The translations under genes and the position numbers were made by a program. From Ligula intestinalis (Eukaryota > Platyhelminthes > Cestoda > Diphyllobothriidea > Diphyllobothriidae), in contig JAYGXS010000004.1 of assembly GCA_036362985.1 (NCBI GenBank), positions 47,245,592-47,309,591 of the forward strand: a stretch of DNA of 64,000 bases, given 5' to 3'. Shown piece after piece: positions 10,453 to 23,725 of this stretch; the stretch's first letter is position 1, and every line of letters begins with the position of its first letter. The notes under the pieces were generated by a model, which was given only the letters and a program-made list of their open reading frames with translations, had not been told where the DNA came from and made no database searches.

Positions 10453-13400
10453 ACTTTCTCCACTCTACCCTCCCTAATATTGCCGTGAAGGTCTCCTGAT
10501 GAGTACTCTATGGCGTATTTTCGCCAAAATTGACCTCTTTAATGCTTGCATAGATATCAATGCTGAACGTAGGTCTTCTCCAAAAGTTCTGCGTGCAGAG
10601 GGAAAAGAGCAATTATATCTCAAAATAGGTTGTAGTAATGACCATTTTTACTAAACCAGCATGGTTATTATTGTTATACTAGAGCCATATTTTTTCCTCC
10701 GAGAATCTAAGAACGATCTTTCGGAAAAATGTATCTAATGCAGCATATTCTCTTGTACCATTAATGGTAAGTGAAAACACAAGCTGCGTAGGAGTATTCC
10801 TGAAATCGTAAATTTATTCAGAGACAAGAGACTTGATTATTTCAACTAAGAAATTTAACATTTGTAAATGCAAACTGAGTGCAACCAGCATTTATTTTGT
10901 TATGCATCTGAAGAAACTATCGAATATTCCCAAGCTCTATAGCTGAAATGAGAAACATTCAAGGTACAGTGTACCATACACGTGTGACCCCAAGTATGCT
11001 CAGCTAAAAGGTGGCATGCTACAGTGTAGAAATAAATTTTGGAGCGTATTTGATAAAGATTCCTTACAAACATCACCACGGTAACAAAAAAGTAGGGTTA
11101 TGTAATATAGGATCGGTGGTAATAGGGGTCATATGTGTGGGGGCACATCAGGGGAAAGGCAAAAAATGGAACGCATAAAAGTGGTGAATAATACGCACAA
11201 TTATTTAAAAAACCTAATGCATGACAAAGAAAAAACGCGTGATAATTAAAGAAATAAATGAGCAGTAATAAAAATCAAACTGAAGGCAATGGAATAAAAA
11301 GCCGCGATAGGAATAATGGCAACTCAGATTTCAGTGGGAAGTAAAACCAATAGGAAACAAGAACTAATCAAATAATACCCTGTACTTGGCTACAAGTAGT
11401 TAACTAACATGGAAGTTTACAGTAGTATCCGCGAACTCATGTGATCAGTTGATTTGCACGCAAGCGAACAAGAACTAAACAGCAGAATGCAGCAGATGCG
11501 TTAATTTACAAAGCAGGGAATGCAGGTACTCTGTGTTTTAAAGTTAATCGAAGGCAATGTTCATGAAATAAGCAACAAAATAAGCAGCTAGTTATGTATA
11601 GTAAACTACGGTGATGCTCATAAAGAACCCTTAAAGTGCATTGAAATGCTCCAGGCTCATTTAACTAATTCTTTCCGTTTCTGGGCCCGTTAAGTACACC
11701 CCATCATTTTCTCACGCGGTTCAAGCAGACAATATGGTTGACCAGCAATAAGTACCAAAACTGTTCATTTGTCAAATAATTTCCACCTTATCAGACATCA
11801 ACATCTAACTGAGAACACTCGAAACGGTCTGGAGACTTCTTCATCAAACACCTCGTACTCCATGAACAGTTCAAAAAGCCTGATATAAAGTCGTGTGTTG
11901 TCCACAGCTGCAGGTAATGCAGGGCACATTAGCAACTCGCAGCCGTGGCCGCGAACACTTGGATGAAGTCAGTTTCGAAAACAAGGATTCAGCCAGGCCA
12001 GCAGTTGATGCCTTCTGGAAGTGGTCCTGCACAGCTTCCCTGCGACTATCACTGGATTATAGAAAGTAAGGCCTTCCAATTAATGTGAGCACACTGTGGG
12101 TGGTCCACCCTCATGCTCCGAAACCCATTTCCCTCTCAGTAGAAAAAATACAGCTCTTCTCCCTGCTTCCATGGAGTCCAGGCTGGTAATCCTGTCGCGT
12201 GCTTGTAGCTACTGCTCACACCGACGCCCGCGTGCGTGTGGGCAGCATCGAAACTGATGGTCAACCTGTGCTGTGCTGAAAAAGACAGTATCGATGGTCG
12301 TTGTAAGTACACTCTTGATTTAAAGTGCTCTTTGTTCCCTCAGGCTTTTTCTTATTCATCATTTTTGTCAATATTTCCTGGTAATCGTTTTACGGTTCTA
12401 AGACAGGTTTTTAAGAGTAAGACTTCTTCGTTTGAATGAGGTACCTTCATATTATGTATATGTGTGCCTGGTTTCTAACCCAATATACCATACACTTTGG
12501 GGTTTCGGTGGTTTCAGTCCATAAGGGAACTTGGCTGCGCCCCATAAAGTTGTTTGAAATTATTTATTCCCATCCTTATACCTAAGTGTGCCTGAAAGTG
12601 TAATAAAGAACTCGTAGTTCCTTATCCTCACTCAAAAAAATGCCGTGGTCCAACCGTCGCCTCCAACGTTCAGTCGAAGGTCTTATTCTTGAGAAAAAAA
12701 CAGTAATTAAAATTTGTCTAGCCCCCACTGCCAATCACAAACCCAGAGGCGTGTTTTTTTCGAGTTCCCTCTAAGTTTCCTTGGTAAATTTCTACACATA
12801 TTCGACAACCCCCTTTTTTCGGAGTCGGCTTATCACATGAAAGCGCATGGAGCAGCACTTGAAAGACTAATTCCGTACGTCTAAGGCATACGGAAATGAG
12901 TTATCAGCGAAAAACGCGTTCTTCCCTTCAGCCAGTGTCCTGTATGGAAAGACTGACCAAATTATGATGCCTGCCCATGGAATATTTTAAGTCCTTAAAA
13001 TCTCTTCTGAGTTCCCAGGAAAATCCAAAAAAAATGTCTCATCAGATACAGTGAAAGCCGGGTGCTCAGGACCCTGTAGCTATTGAAAACATCCCTCGGG
13101 AAAGAGCAGTCTATACTGCTTCCGCCATACTGCATACTGTTATTTTGTCGCCTGAAGCATACACACTCCTGCTTACATCACCACCACCACCCCGAAGTCC
13201 GTTATTTCCCTATGCTGGTGTCACATCTTACAGGCGTTCGAACGTCTGAATCATCACTTGCGCCCAACCATTACTGCTGTTGGTAGAGCCGTCAGCCGAT
13301 GCTTCCTGACGCACTGCACGTCATTGTTGTTACTGCTGCCGGCCCGGGGGGAAAGCGAGCACATTTTGGAACGCCGGCAGACATTCATCTTGCCTTAGCC

Positions 13401-14449
13401 GGGACATAACTTGCCCTTTTTGGATGAATCACAAGATAGCGGCTTCTCTCTATCTATCTTACTATTTGGATTCGCCCACCCCCTCCACCCATCCTATTGG
13501 CGACGAAGATATGTAGCTGTTGGTGGCCAGCGTAATGTGACTTAAGATAGTCCTGGCTGACTTACGGAGGAGGGGGGAGCGTGTGATTTATATATGCATG
13601 TGTGTATGTAATGTATAAGCAGGTTTGTCGTCATTCACGGGCAAACGCATCACACACGTCCCTACGTGTTGACCTTTTAAGCAGAAGTTGGGAGTTATGA
13701 CCCTGTGAATCAAAATGCTTCGTGTGTGTGCCTGTGTGCTGACGCTCGGCACCTGTTTGACCGGCAGGCATCCCCCTCACTATAGGCAATTGAGATGAAC
13801 TTTTATAAATTGCCAAAATTTTAGTAACTTGAAGCGTAGCAATGGCCACTGTAGATGGTCTCCGAAAGGTTAATGCGAATATGTGATGTGTGCGAGGACT
13901 GGCTAGTTGTTTTAATTTTAAAAATAAAAGTTTTGCCAATCGAGGAGAATACACGAGTTCCAGGCAGCAGTTTTGAAGAAGAAGATGCGATCACTGGAAA
14001 AAGGACTTTATTTTCTGGGGTGTAGGAAGCTTCACACTTAGCTGTGACCCAGTTTATTCGTATTCAGGACCTCCAGAAGAATAAACGAAAGCTACATGAG
14101 AAAGAGGAGGAGAACATGGAGGGGTCTATTCAGAAATGAAGGTCGGTAAAGTACTACAACTAAGGTTCACCAGTCTTTATTTTAAACTTTTTATCAATCA
14201 AAAGATAACATTTCTTCAAGTAGAACAATTTAAAGAAGGCGGAACTGTTTACCAAACCTGAACAACAAAAAGTGCTGCTAGGCATGTTTTCTATAAAATA
14301 TCTATGAATTTTTTAGGGCCTCAAAAATCCATGAAAATGTATACTACCCATTTGGTCTTTTTTTTCTTTGCGCGGTTTTTAAAGGCGGTCAGAAAGAAGT
14401 TCTTTCAAAATTCGGCATCCTGACGTAACCGAAATATTCATTTGTGAAG
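10453..14449. other. No recognised gene
   Basis: A 4-kb stretch after the Penelope fragment. I see no conserved domain, tRNA-like head or strong inverted repeat here. Decayed Penelope sequence may extend a little past 10452. Confidence 0.55.
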
Positions 14450-14600
14450 AACTTGGTGCCCTCACTGGGATTCGAATCCACGACAGCAAGGGGAAGGCTT
14501 TAGTACAGCCAGTTCTACAACCAACTGAGCTATCGAGGCCCCACCAGGAGTCGTGAGTTTAGCCACACTTGAACTGAACTAGCTTGGGAGTATACTGCAG
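14450..14600 (-). repeat. tRNA-derived SINE (family 1), copy 2
   Basis: The best-preserved head: box A TAGCTCAGTTGG (14521-14532) and box B GATTCGAATCC (within 14468-14479) on the minus strand. The acceptor stem pairs poorly, so this is SINE rather than tRNA. The 5' flank GACTCCTGGTGGGGCC is shared with the copy at 34.2 kb. Confidence 0.78.
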
Positions 14601-15555
14601 AAGCATGAACATTACAGCCCTACGTAAGCAATTCTTTCTGATCAAAAGCCCATTCTAGCAGTTCAGCTTGCGTTTCATAAGATAGCACATTTACTGGATA
14701 TCACAAAGATAGCTGACAGATCACTCCATGTGACTATAGATCTACCTGCAAAGTTTTCGTATTCATCGCTTTCCGTGTTATGCGCAACAATTTCAGTTGA
14801 GGGTAACTAGAAGTGAGCTATTAGTTTATGCAAAGATTGGTATTGCACGCCAAATATCGTAGGTAGATCCGTCAGCAAGCGGATTCGAGTCGTCAGAAAA
14901 TATTTACTCATCCGACGTGGCTGGAGATCAATTGTCCAATGCATCAGCATCTAATCAAATGTTTCTTCGACATAACAAGTAGAGGACACTCGAATGGCGA
15001 TGCCCGACTTATTTTTCGTCACTTTCCAACCAAAAAAATGGTCGTGGGGCTCAGTGTCCTGGACCTGAGCCGCGAGTACTTATAATTAAACTACGATCCT
15101 CAGCCTGCCGCCTATGTTTAGCAATAGTAAAATTCAAATATCCTGAAATCTTTGATCTCTCCATCCCGTGATTACGTTTTAAATGGCTAAGCACCGCAAA
15201 AATTATGAATAGTCGTTCAAGTCTCGTTTGATTTTGGCGTTAACAGTTCTCTATCATTGGGGGCTGTTCACCAAAAGGACTTACAGAAGGGTTTCCGAAT
15301 AGTGCTTTAAAACGATAGTAAATCGTTTAAACTTCGTTCTGCAGTCCGCGGCTTCTTCCATCGGGATGATCTTAGTGTAAATGGCATTGTTAAGGAACTA
15401 AATCGCCACTATTAGCGACTCATGTATGGTGAATCACACCTTTCTAAGATCTTACAGTCGATTGATGAACATGAGTATAAAGGCCCTTAGGTAGGTTAAA
15501 TCAGTTATCAGAATCCTACAACCTGCTCATCAAGCACACATGTGGCGGACGACTA

Positions 15556-16543
15556 CAGAAGACGCCACCGTTCACGCAACATTTCTAAATAGGTGAAAAA
15601 TTGATACTCTTTCGCTAATCGGTACCGACTCAGGTTGTGATACTGATTATCGTGTAGTCTATTCTGAAGTTTATTCAGTCATGATAGGATGCGGGCTTTT
15701 TAACGAGCTTTCTTCTGACTACCAGCAAAACGTATCTATTGTAAGAACTAGATACTTAAGTAGTATGCCTTTTTATCATTGATTTTGACTGCCTTTATAA
15801 ATTCAATATATTTTATGGAAAACATGCACGAAAAATTATTTCCTGCACTTGTTTGATAACAAATTACGCCTTCTTTAAATTTTATACTCAAATAAAGGGC
15901 AGCTTGCGGTTTAAAAAAAAGTTGCTCAATTGCCGAATAATTTTCTAAACTAGTGACTGCTACGCCCGAATTCAAAGTTAAACACTGCGCGCTGTATACG
16001 CCCTGTTTAAGTAAACGTATGTTTTCGCCTGCCCTTTGAGGGAGAAATCACATAGTTGTCATGAAATATTGAAAAAGATTTGAAACATATTTTACGCAGT
16101 AAAAGCAGCATTAATAAATTGGCAGATACAATGGATTATGAATAAACACCTCACAATTTAAAAAAGCTCATACTTAACAACTTTTTTATAATCTAAAGCT
16201 ACCCTTTCTTTGAGTATAAAATTTAAAGAAGGCGTTATTTGCTATCAAACAACTACAAAAAATAATTTTTCGTTTATTTCCATAGAGAATATTTGAATTT
16301 ATAAAGGTGGTCAAAATCAATGATAAAAAGGCATACTACTAAAGTAGCCAGTTCTTACAAAAAATACTTTTTGCTGGTAGTCAGAAGGAAGCTCGTTATA
16401 AAGCCCGCATCCTATCATGACTGAATAAACTTCAGAAAAGACTACTCAATAATCAGCATTACAAACTGCGTCGATACCGATTAGCGAAAGAGTATCAATT
16501 TTTCACCTATGTCGAAATGTTCCGTGAATTGTGGTGTCTACTG
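15556..16543. mobile_element. 988-bp fold-back (MITE-like) element flanked by TA
   Basis: Terminal CAGAAGACGCCACCG at the left is matched by the inverse of TGTGGTGTCTACTG at the right. The inverted arms extend inward for over 300 bases, including CGAAAGAGTATCAATTTTTC. TA flanks both ends (15554-15555 and 16544-16545). The TA duplication and CAG(T/A)-type ends resemble the Tc1/mariner superfamily. No transposase is present, so it would be nonautonomous. Confidence 0.78.
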
Positions 16544-16619
16544 TACAATGCCTGTCCCCCTTAGTTCTCTAATACGCGTGCCCCTAAGTCATACGTCGCC
16601 ACGAACAATTGCTTCAAAA

Positions 16620-17100
16620 CTTTATTTCGCTGGCACCCCCGTCCCCAGAGGCTTGACCTCGCAGCTGCTTCTGGCTAACCGATAACAGCTGCGCCACCAT
16701 CCCCTGTTTTTCGGCGTTCCAGCGGCCTCCACAGTTGACCTCAGCTTATTCAGTCACAAACACACACGTGCACACATACCCACACATACACGTGCATCCA
16801 AATAAGCACGCCTGCCTAAGAGCCACTTAAATAAGCCAACTTTCGACCAATGCAGCACAGATCTCTACAGGCGACATCCCCCCAGGCAAATTGCAACACA
16901 CCAATAGCAAACCACTTGAACCTGCTCCGCAATCCTACTTAAGCAGCTGCCACAACTGTCTCATTCTCTCTCAGGTCTGGCTAGATGCAGTCAACACTAG
17001 CCTTGGCTTTGGTAGTGGACACTGCCATCTGAGACAGCAATTGGGAGTTCTATACACAATAAATCACTCCTTTTGGTGACTTCTGTCTTTTACTCTCCAA
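16620..17100 (-). repeat. Dispersed repeat family D, copy 2
   Basis: Inverted relative to the 8.4-kb copy. On the plus strand it has ACACAATAAATCACTCC near its end, an LTR-like polyadenylation layout, so family D could be a solo LTR or TRIM-type repeat; this is inference. A CA-rich tract lies at 16757-16800. Confidence 0.62.
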
Positions 17101-17581
17101 CCGGGGATTTGGCCTGATGATTGCAGTGAAGTAGGCACAAACACGACTTAGACCGCTAAACACATGCCGTGTGGGTGTTTAGCTACATTGTTGGGTCCAA
17201 TTGATCTAAACAAAAGGGACAGCTTTGAAAAATGGTCAAAATGTTAAAGGTCAGTTAGTCTGGCACCTCGGCACTGGATATTGGCCATTCCTAGTAGTGC
17301 AACAATCAGTACTCAATGAATGCTGTGAATAAGCAAAGAGTAAGCTTAGGAAGAGGATTTTATCCTTTCGCCTCATTTGATTTGAGCTCCGTATGATACA
17401 ATAATAATATTTTCGTGTACTAATGCATTAATTATAGACCTGGTGATTGAACTTTCTAAATACTGCCTTCGAAACGAAGCAAACTTAAAATGATTAGGTA
17501 AAGAAGTGGACAATAATTTGTGAAACTGTTGTACGAGAAATTGCAGAAGTTGGTAGGCGGAGGGAAGTTTCAAGTCGTGCT

Positions 17582-17870
17582 ATCGCAGGGGGTTAAGTTA
17601 ATAGGGCGAACCCCTAACCAGAGCGATCTTCAGGCCCGTTCCAGAAGGGAAGGGGAGGGAGACGTCCAGTGAAAGGAATAACTTATTCTGTACAGAAGGC
17701 GTGGAGCATAGGTAAGAAGGAGTTGACTACCGGACGAGCATGGGCCTACACCCTAGCGGAGCAGAATCCGAAATATCTGCGCCTGGTAAGCGTTCACAAA
17801 GCGGCCTTTGTGCGATTCAGCCTTGAAGGTGATTTGCCAGACGGATTAGGGCCAACCTAAGAATGCGCGC
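17582..17870 (-). repeat. Dispersed repeat family C, copy 3
   Basis: Minus-strand copy starting ATCGCAGGGGGTTAAGTTAA and carrying GCGATCTTCAGGCCCGTTCC plus CTGTACAGAA-type block. Its other half is diverged. Confidence 0.65.
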
Positions 17871-19809
17871 ATGTAAATGGCCACCGCGCAAGGCAGGCAC
17901 TCACGCAGAATTTGCAGCGCTTGTGATTGGCTGTCTTAGAGGCAGACCGAGAGCGTCCATGCGGAATTTAGTCACTACAGTACGCTAGAACTTCTGTCTA
18001 CGTTTCGTGAGTGTATGAAGGTACTCGACAGAACTGTGCTAATTGGCATAACGGCTTAATAAGACAGGCATATCTGAATGGGCACCCTTGTTTTTAACTC
18101 AGGATTTGAACTGACTCATATTCTATGACAGCTGTTATTATTTTAAAAACAGGCAAATTTTCCATTAAATGGATACTTGCCTTTAGTAAGATTAGCGTGC
18201 AGTTTCTCCTTGAAATTTATCAACTGCGTTAACCCGTAGAATTTAAGATAATTTATTTAAGAACCATTTGCAACAGGAGAAATGAGTAAGTGCATTTTTC
18301 ATTTCAGTATTTCGCTGGTTAAGCCTTATCAGGTTTCCCAAAGCTTAAACTGACTGCAGTTTTGTTTCCGGCTTCCACAATCCGAGGTAAAAGAAGTCAG
18401 TTGGAAAGTAGTTAGGCGTAATGAGCGATTTGCAAGTGTTGAGTGCTCGTCAGTAAAATTTAGTGATAAATTTTGTTGGAATGACTGTCAAATTGGAGCA
18501 CTGAACGGACAAATCTTAAATGGTATGTCATGCAGTTTCTAAACTTATCTAAGAAATTTGGTTTTAAAGCTGTTTGACCATAATACGAACATGGTCCGGT
18601 CCCCTGGTAAGTGAATGCCAAAATGTCGATTCATACGAAAAGGCATATTCCGGGCAGAAGTTAAGAGGGAGAACTGTCAATCGTGGGAACAAGCAACTGA
18701 TTACTTTCAAGTTTTATATGCATACTTGGATGCACATTATAATACGGAATTCCAATGAGGTCGGCCAATCGGCAGCTGTGTGCTTGCATATTAACGGCAT
18801 CTCATAAATACCGCAGCTTCGTTCTGCTCCTAACCGTCTCTCTGGTCACAATGCTAACATAAGGTTTGAATATGAACCCGAAATGTCACTTAAATAGAGC
18901 TTTTATTCTCGTGTTCAAACATCATATGTCCTGTGGAGTCTGGAGATTTGAAGATCCTCTTTTGCGGACAATCTGTAAAACGTATAAGGAGATAATTTGT
19001 TCGGACTTTAGATCGCCTTACCTTAACAACAAAACTTTTCAGTATACCCGCGATCGTTTTGGATACAAGGTCGCGCATAATTTTCAGGCACGCCAATCAC
19101 GTGTTGCTCTGTATTTTTTAAATCACGATTATGAATATATTTCTGACCGAGACAAGAAGACGCGGTGGCAAGGGAGGTTGATCTCAGAAAATGTACGCTT
19201 TGATATTTTGGCAAGAAAGTGATTCTATCGGTAGGGAATCAGGAGACAAGGCGCTTTTCCCTTTGGACGACTGCATGTCAAACATATATAACGTAAAATC
19301 CAATAAAAACTGGGGGTCGAATAACAGATCGAATAAAAAATGAATGGGTCAATTTTGTATGATATGTAAAACATCTGAATATCAACTGTGGAAAAATTTC
19401 CTGCACGGTCTTCTAGACTGTATGGTTCCTTGGTTCCAAAGTTGCGAAAAAGACGAATGTAAGACAAATAGGCGGCGCCGGATTTAGCTCTACTTCAACA
19501 AATCACTAGCAAATTTCTGTTACCTACTTGAAAAGCTTGCAGCAAACATTGCGCATTGACTGCGGATTAAAAATATAGGACTCACGCTGTGTATAGCTTG
19601 GTATATTTTTAAAGGGTAAAATGAATTGCCTTTGGAAACCCATCATATATGCCTGGCATGTACATGCATATATCAATATACATCTGAAAAGAAAGAAGGT
19701 CTTTGGAAAATCGAGTGGTACTCGTGAATTTTCAAGCAAGCAACACTTGCACAGTGGGGAATGGAATTATCGCACTGGAGTGTTTGGTTGGGGGGTGAAG
19801 AGCAAAAAT
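17871..19809. other. No recognised gene
   Basis: Contains a 118-codon frame (18866-19222) without recognisable domains, and GC-richer sequence at 17870-17990 that may extend family C. Confidence 0.5.
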
Positions 19810-19962
19810 CGACAAAGACTAGGGAGATTGAAATGGCTATTTCTAGTTTATTATCCCTCATCAGCCAGTCATACCCAGATCCCAGGCTTGGGTCACCCAG
19901 GATTTGAACCTGGGGTCTGTGATCATTGAGTTTAACACGCTACCATTGCACCACCGGCTGGT
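19810..19962 (-). repeat. tRNA-derived SINE (family 2), copy 1
   Basis: On the minus strand a tRNA-like head has an A-box-like TGGTGCAATGG (within 19941-19955), a perfect T stem-loop CCAGGTTCAAATCCTGG and box B at 19900-19910. It then runs into a body ending CTCCCTAGTCTTTGTC. The acceptor and anticodon stems do not form, so it is not a working tRNA. Confidence 0.7.
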
Positions 19963-20088
19963 TGCTTTGTTCGTCGTATTCAAGAGTATTATAGAAGGAA
20001 CTTTCTTGTCCCATGGTGCCTTGAAACTCGTTCTAGAGTGATCGCAGGCAGTCGATTAACGACTTCAGACATGTTATTGAGGAGAACT

Positions 20089-20222
20089 GACAAAGACTAG
20101 GGAGACCAGAATGACCATTTCTGATTATGAGCGGTCATCGACCAGTCATAACCAATCCCAGGTGTGGATCACCCAGGACTCAATCACTCTAGAACAAGCC
20201 CCAAGGCACAATGGGACAGGTA
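20089..20222 (-). repeat. SINE family 2, copy 2 (head lost)
   Basis: Shares GACAAAGACTAGGGAGA and the following CCAGTCATA..CAATCCCAGG..GG.TCACCCAGGA.T body with copy 1, but box B is eroded and the head is absent. Its far end forms an inverted repeat (20180-20222) with 20007-20042, around GTTCTAGAGTGAT. Confidence 0.6.
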
Positions 20223-20309
20223 AATTCCCTAATCGGATAAATCGGATGAACATCCTACTTCCATTATATTCCCGACCACACAAGTTCACTAGCTATGCCA
20301 GCATTGCTG

Positions 20310-20580
20310 TGACTAGTTCGCGTCGAAGTGGACTTTCCCAAAGGCCCACCGATGCGGTTCTCGACGTCTACGAACAGCCAAACATAGTTGCCGCATATAT
20401 GTCTTTTGGGCCGACGACGAACAGCAAGCCTGCACGCGTGAAATGCTTTCTCTGCCTATTGGCCTGACTGCTGTCGAACCAGCACTTGGACCCGGCTTGC
20501 CTCGTGGATGGTCGTATGCTTTCCAAGTCGGAGTTGACAGTCGAAAAGTCACCTCATTGACCAGACAAAGCAGGCGAGGG
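20310..20580 (+). repeat. Dispersed repeat family C, copy 4 (5' half)
   Basis: Shares CACCGATGCGGTTCTCGACG and GTCTTTTGGGCCGACGACGA with copies 2 and 6. The terminal CCCCCTG end is not seen. Confidence 0.62.
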
Positions 20581-22204
20581 CATGCACTTTATGCCTCCTA
20601 GGACCAAATGACACCGACTGCCATTTTCGACTGTGGGCAAGACCTGGAATCCATTTGGTCCTATTTGTCCAACAAATCTTCCAGTCAGTAGCGATAATTA
20701 GGTATTGCTGGCGGTCACACCTTCCAGTGGCATTTTGGTGGGCAGTAAGACCGAGTTGTGTAAGCTGTCGGCAGACTATTCAAGACCTTTTCGAAAGCCC
20801 TGTGTTCTATGTCTCTCGCATTGCTTCAGCAATCAGCGAATACGTGATACTTTCTTTGTGTCGATCACGATTTGCAATTGGAACTGAATGAACTTTCAAA
20901 AGTTTTCTGTACCTAGCTTCAAGCACTTGATCTGCATTCGTCTCTCCAACATAAAAAATCCAAATAATGAAATATCGCAAAACGTCCTCACGTGACATAG
21001 ATCTAACAAGTTTATGAAATAAAGATAACATCTATGACGATTGGCTAAAAACCCATTTTCGGCTGCCTTCACAGTTTTCACTGTGGAACACTCATAGGGT
21101 TTGGGGCAAGCACATACTCCCTTCTTAAGGTATACGGGTTCTTCACGTAACGTGTCATTATTTTGTGTGAAGAGCTTCCACTTTTTCCACGGGTGTTCAT
21201 GCACTTCCTAGTGAACGTTTCCACCTAGCTGTAAAAACCAGATTCATTTAGAATACATGAGGTCGAGTGACGCAGACACAGTTCTTGGCGCTCAAGAAAC
21301 ATACTCCAAAGGGTCAGCCTACGTGTTTAGCCTCTGTCTGACTTCTCGTGCGTGGTTAACACGAAAGACAGTTGTCATTTGGAGCGGCAAAGAGCGAGCA
21401 GCCACAACTGTTCTGGTCTAGTCTAGTCTAGACCAATCTGAAGGCAAATTGGACTACCAATTAACGACTTTTAGGATGCTAATCCAAGGATAGGAAAGAT
21501 TTTTGTGCTTCTCCCTGGATAACTAACGATTGTCATGTAGAGGGTTGATAGCTTTGTGGGATACGATGTGGTCCGGCCAGATAATAGGCGATCTAACGTA
21601 TCCCAACATGCATAAGCTAGTGGATAGTATAAGGCGTGGAAGGCCAGATTGTTATGAATGATTTACTAAGGTTAAAAGGCGTAGAATATGAGTAATATAC
21701 AAGTGACTCCCAGATAAGTGTAATCCAGCCATGAGTGGGCCGGAGTCCAGAGGCACAGTCCGGCAAGCAGATCACCGGAGTCCGGACAGATACAACCGAA
21801 CATTGAGTCGTCGGCTCAGGAAGTGAATGAGGGTAAACAAATCCCCCGCAGTTTGTGCGCTGGCCTCGCCCTTGACAAGTGATTGGCTAGTCAGACCAGA
21901 CCGCCTTGAGAAAGCTAGACAGGGAGTGACCTTGTACGGAGGCCTTGACTATGGTGTCTTGCGGACGCGTGGTGGCCACGCCAGACATGACCTAGTCCGC
22001 TCGGCGTCCGAGAAAAGCATGACTAAGAAAGGGGGTCGCTACAGCTTACTTGGCTTCTTGGTCCGATCATAGACACAAGTATATGAATAGCCATCGCAGA
22101 ATCATCTTTAAAATCAACGAACTCACAGTTCGACTCCCACACAACAGAATAAGATGCACTCAATTAGAAAGCTGCATTTAGATCGATGCGTTATGCACGG
22201 TAAT
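20581..22204. other. No recognised gene
   Basis: Holds a short TCTAG tandem near 21416-21432 and a GC-rich stretch at 21720-22070 that may be decayed repeat. No gene recognised. Confidence 0.5.
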
Positions 22205-22690
22205 GCACTATACTGCTATCGGTACCCCTGTAGTGGTCGCTGCTGCCCGACGCCCTCCTAACTCTGGACGTCCCAGACAGGGTCACTCAGAGCAGGACCT
22301 TGCGCGAATGTACCTTTCGGCCCGCCTCCGACTAGACACAAATTGGCGGCGCATGAGACATGGACCACCCACGCCAGTGTCTAACTTCGTGCGGTCCAAC
22401 CAATCACCATCAAAGCCGCGAGACTGAGCGAGGATTCGGTGGCGGCTCGAGATGGCTGAGACTAGACACACTTGGCATTCTCCCCTCACGGGACGGACGC
22501 GCCACAGCTACTCTCTCACACGGCTTTCACGGTCGAAGGCACGCCAGACTGAGTCAACCTTCATATGAACTATTCTCCAACTCACTCGGTAAACAATATA
22601 GTGTTCGTACGAATCTGGCTTTCCAAGATTTCTCTCACCTCCTAAGGAGCCGGGCCAGGAAGATCGCAGTCGTAAGGGTTAAACCTTAGT
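22205..22690 (+). repeat. Dispersed repeat family C, copy 5
   Basis: Ends CTCCTAAGGAGCCGGGCCAG followed by GAAGATCGCAGTCGTAAGGG, matching the 3' end of copies 1 and 2. The inner part is diverged. Open frames inside it have no recognisable homology. Confidence 0.6.
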
Positions 22691-23334
22691 AGCCTTGACA
22701 CCATGCAATACCCAAACTATTTTGCCGTCCAATCCTACATTTAATCTGCGATCACTCTTCAGATCACAATCCTTGCACGCTATTCGTGTCAGACCTGGAT
22801 GTAGTTTGTAATACTTCGGATAATCAGAGTATTGCAAATTTGTAACAGACAATGGCAATAATAAACCGCAAGCAATTAAAATAATGCTCTGAGAGGGCTT
22901 ACAAATAGTCCGTCGTTTCCAGCTCACTACTGTGATCACTGGGACAAAAATTTGACTGTCCTGACGTCTCAGATTCTCAGTCGAACCCATCATCAGGGCA
23001 GTCGCAGATAAAGGGGATGTATTTGAGCCGGACCAGTTAACTTTTTGTTCCATCGATCGCATCTTCTCCTTCCGAAATGCTTCCTGGAGCTCGTCTTTTC
23101 GTTTCTATAAGAAACTGTCAGAGGAGCTGACCGCAAACTGTGAACGTGTGTATATTAAAGTAAGTTGGCAACTGGCTGGTTCGATCCGATGCTGGGGGAG
23201 GAGGTGGAGGGGAGCAATTTTTCACGTTAATTTTATTAATAAAGCTGACTATCGGCCACTCAAACGTTGCAAACAAAGATATACACTAGGTACTCCTCAC
23301 AGAGTGGGCGCAGCATCGCTGGCTTGCGTATGTA

Positions 23335-23725
23335 TATATCGCAGGGGGTTAAGTAAGTTAAACCCTAGCAACTGTGATCTTGGTTACTTAGTAGTTACTT
23401 AGTAGAGAAAAAGTCTTGGAAAGGCCAGACTGTGAGGAACAGTATATTTTGCACACAGAGGAACGGAGAATCGATGAAAAGAGATTTGACTTGGAGAGCG
23501 TACGACCAGTCATGAGGCCGGGCAGGTCCAAGTGCCAGTTTGAGAGCAGTCAGGCCGGTGAGCAGAGAGCGCAATTCACGAGTGCAGGCTTGCTATTCGT
23601 CGGCGGCCCAAAAGGCATCTATGCGGCAACTGTTATTGGTTGTCCGCAGACGTTGAGAACCGCTGTCGTTAGATTCCAGTGGAGTTCATTTCGACGCGAG
23701 CTAGTCACAACAGCTTAAGTTAATG
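23335..23725 (-). repeat. Dispersed repeat family C, copy 6
   Basis: Minus-strand copy beginning ATCGCAGGGGGTTAAGTAAG and ending near CTAGTCACAACAGC. It matches copy 2 across nearly its whole length, in the opposite orientation. Confidence 0.7.

Noticed and set aside
14450..14540. Possible functional tRNA gene on the minus strand
   Set aside because: A and B boxes are good, but acceptor stem pairing is poor and similar sequence with shared flanks occurs three more times, so it is a SINE.
18866..19222. 118-codon plus-strand frame
   Set aside because: No recognisable motif, no splice or start context, and composition like the surrounding noncoding sequence.
19895..19960. Possible functional tRNA gene on the minus strand
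   Set aside because: The T arm is perfect, but the anticodon and acceptor stems do not form and the sequence continues into a shared repeat body.
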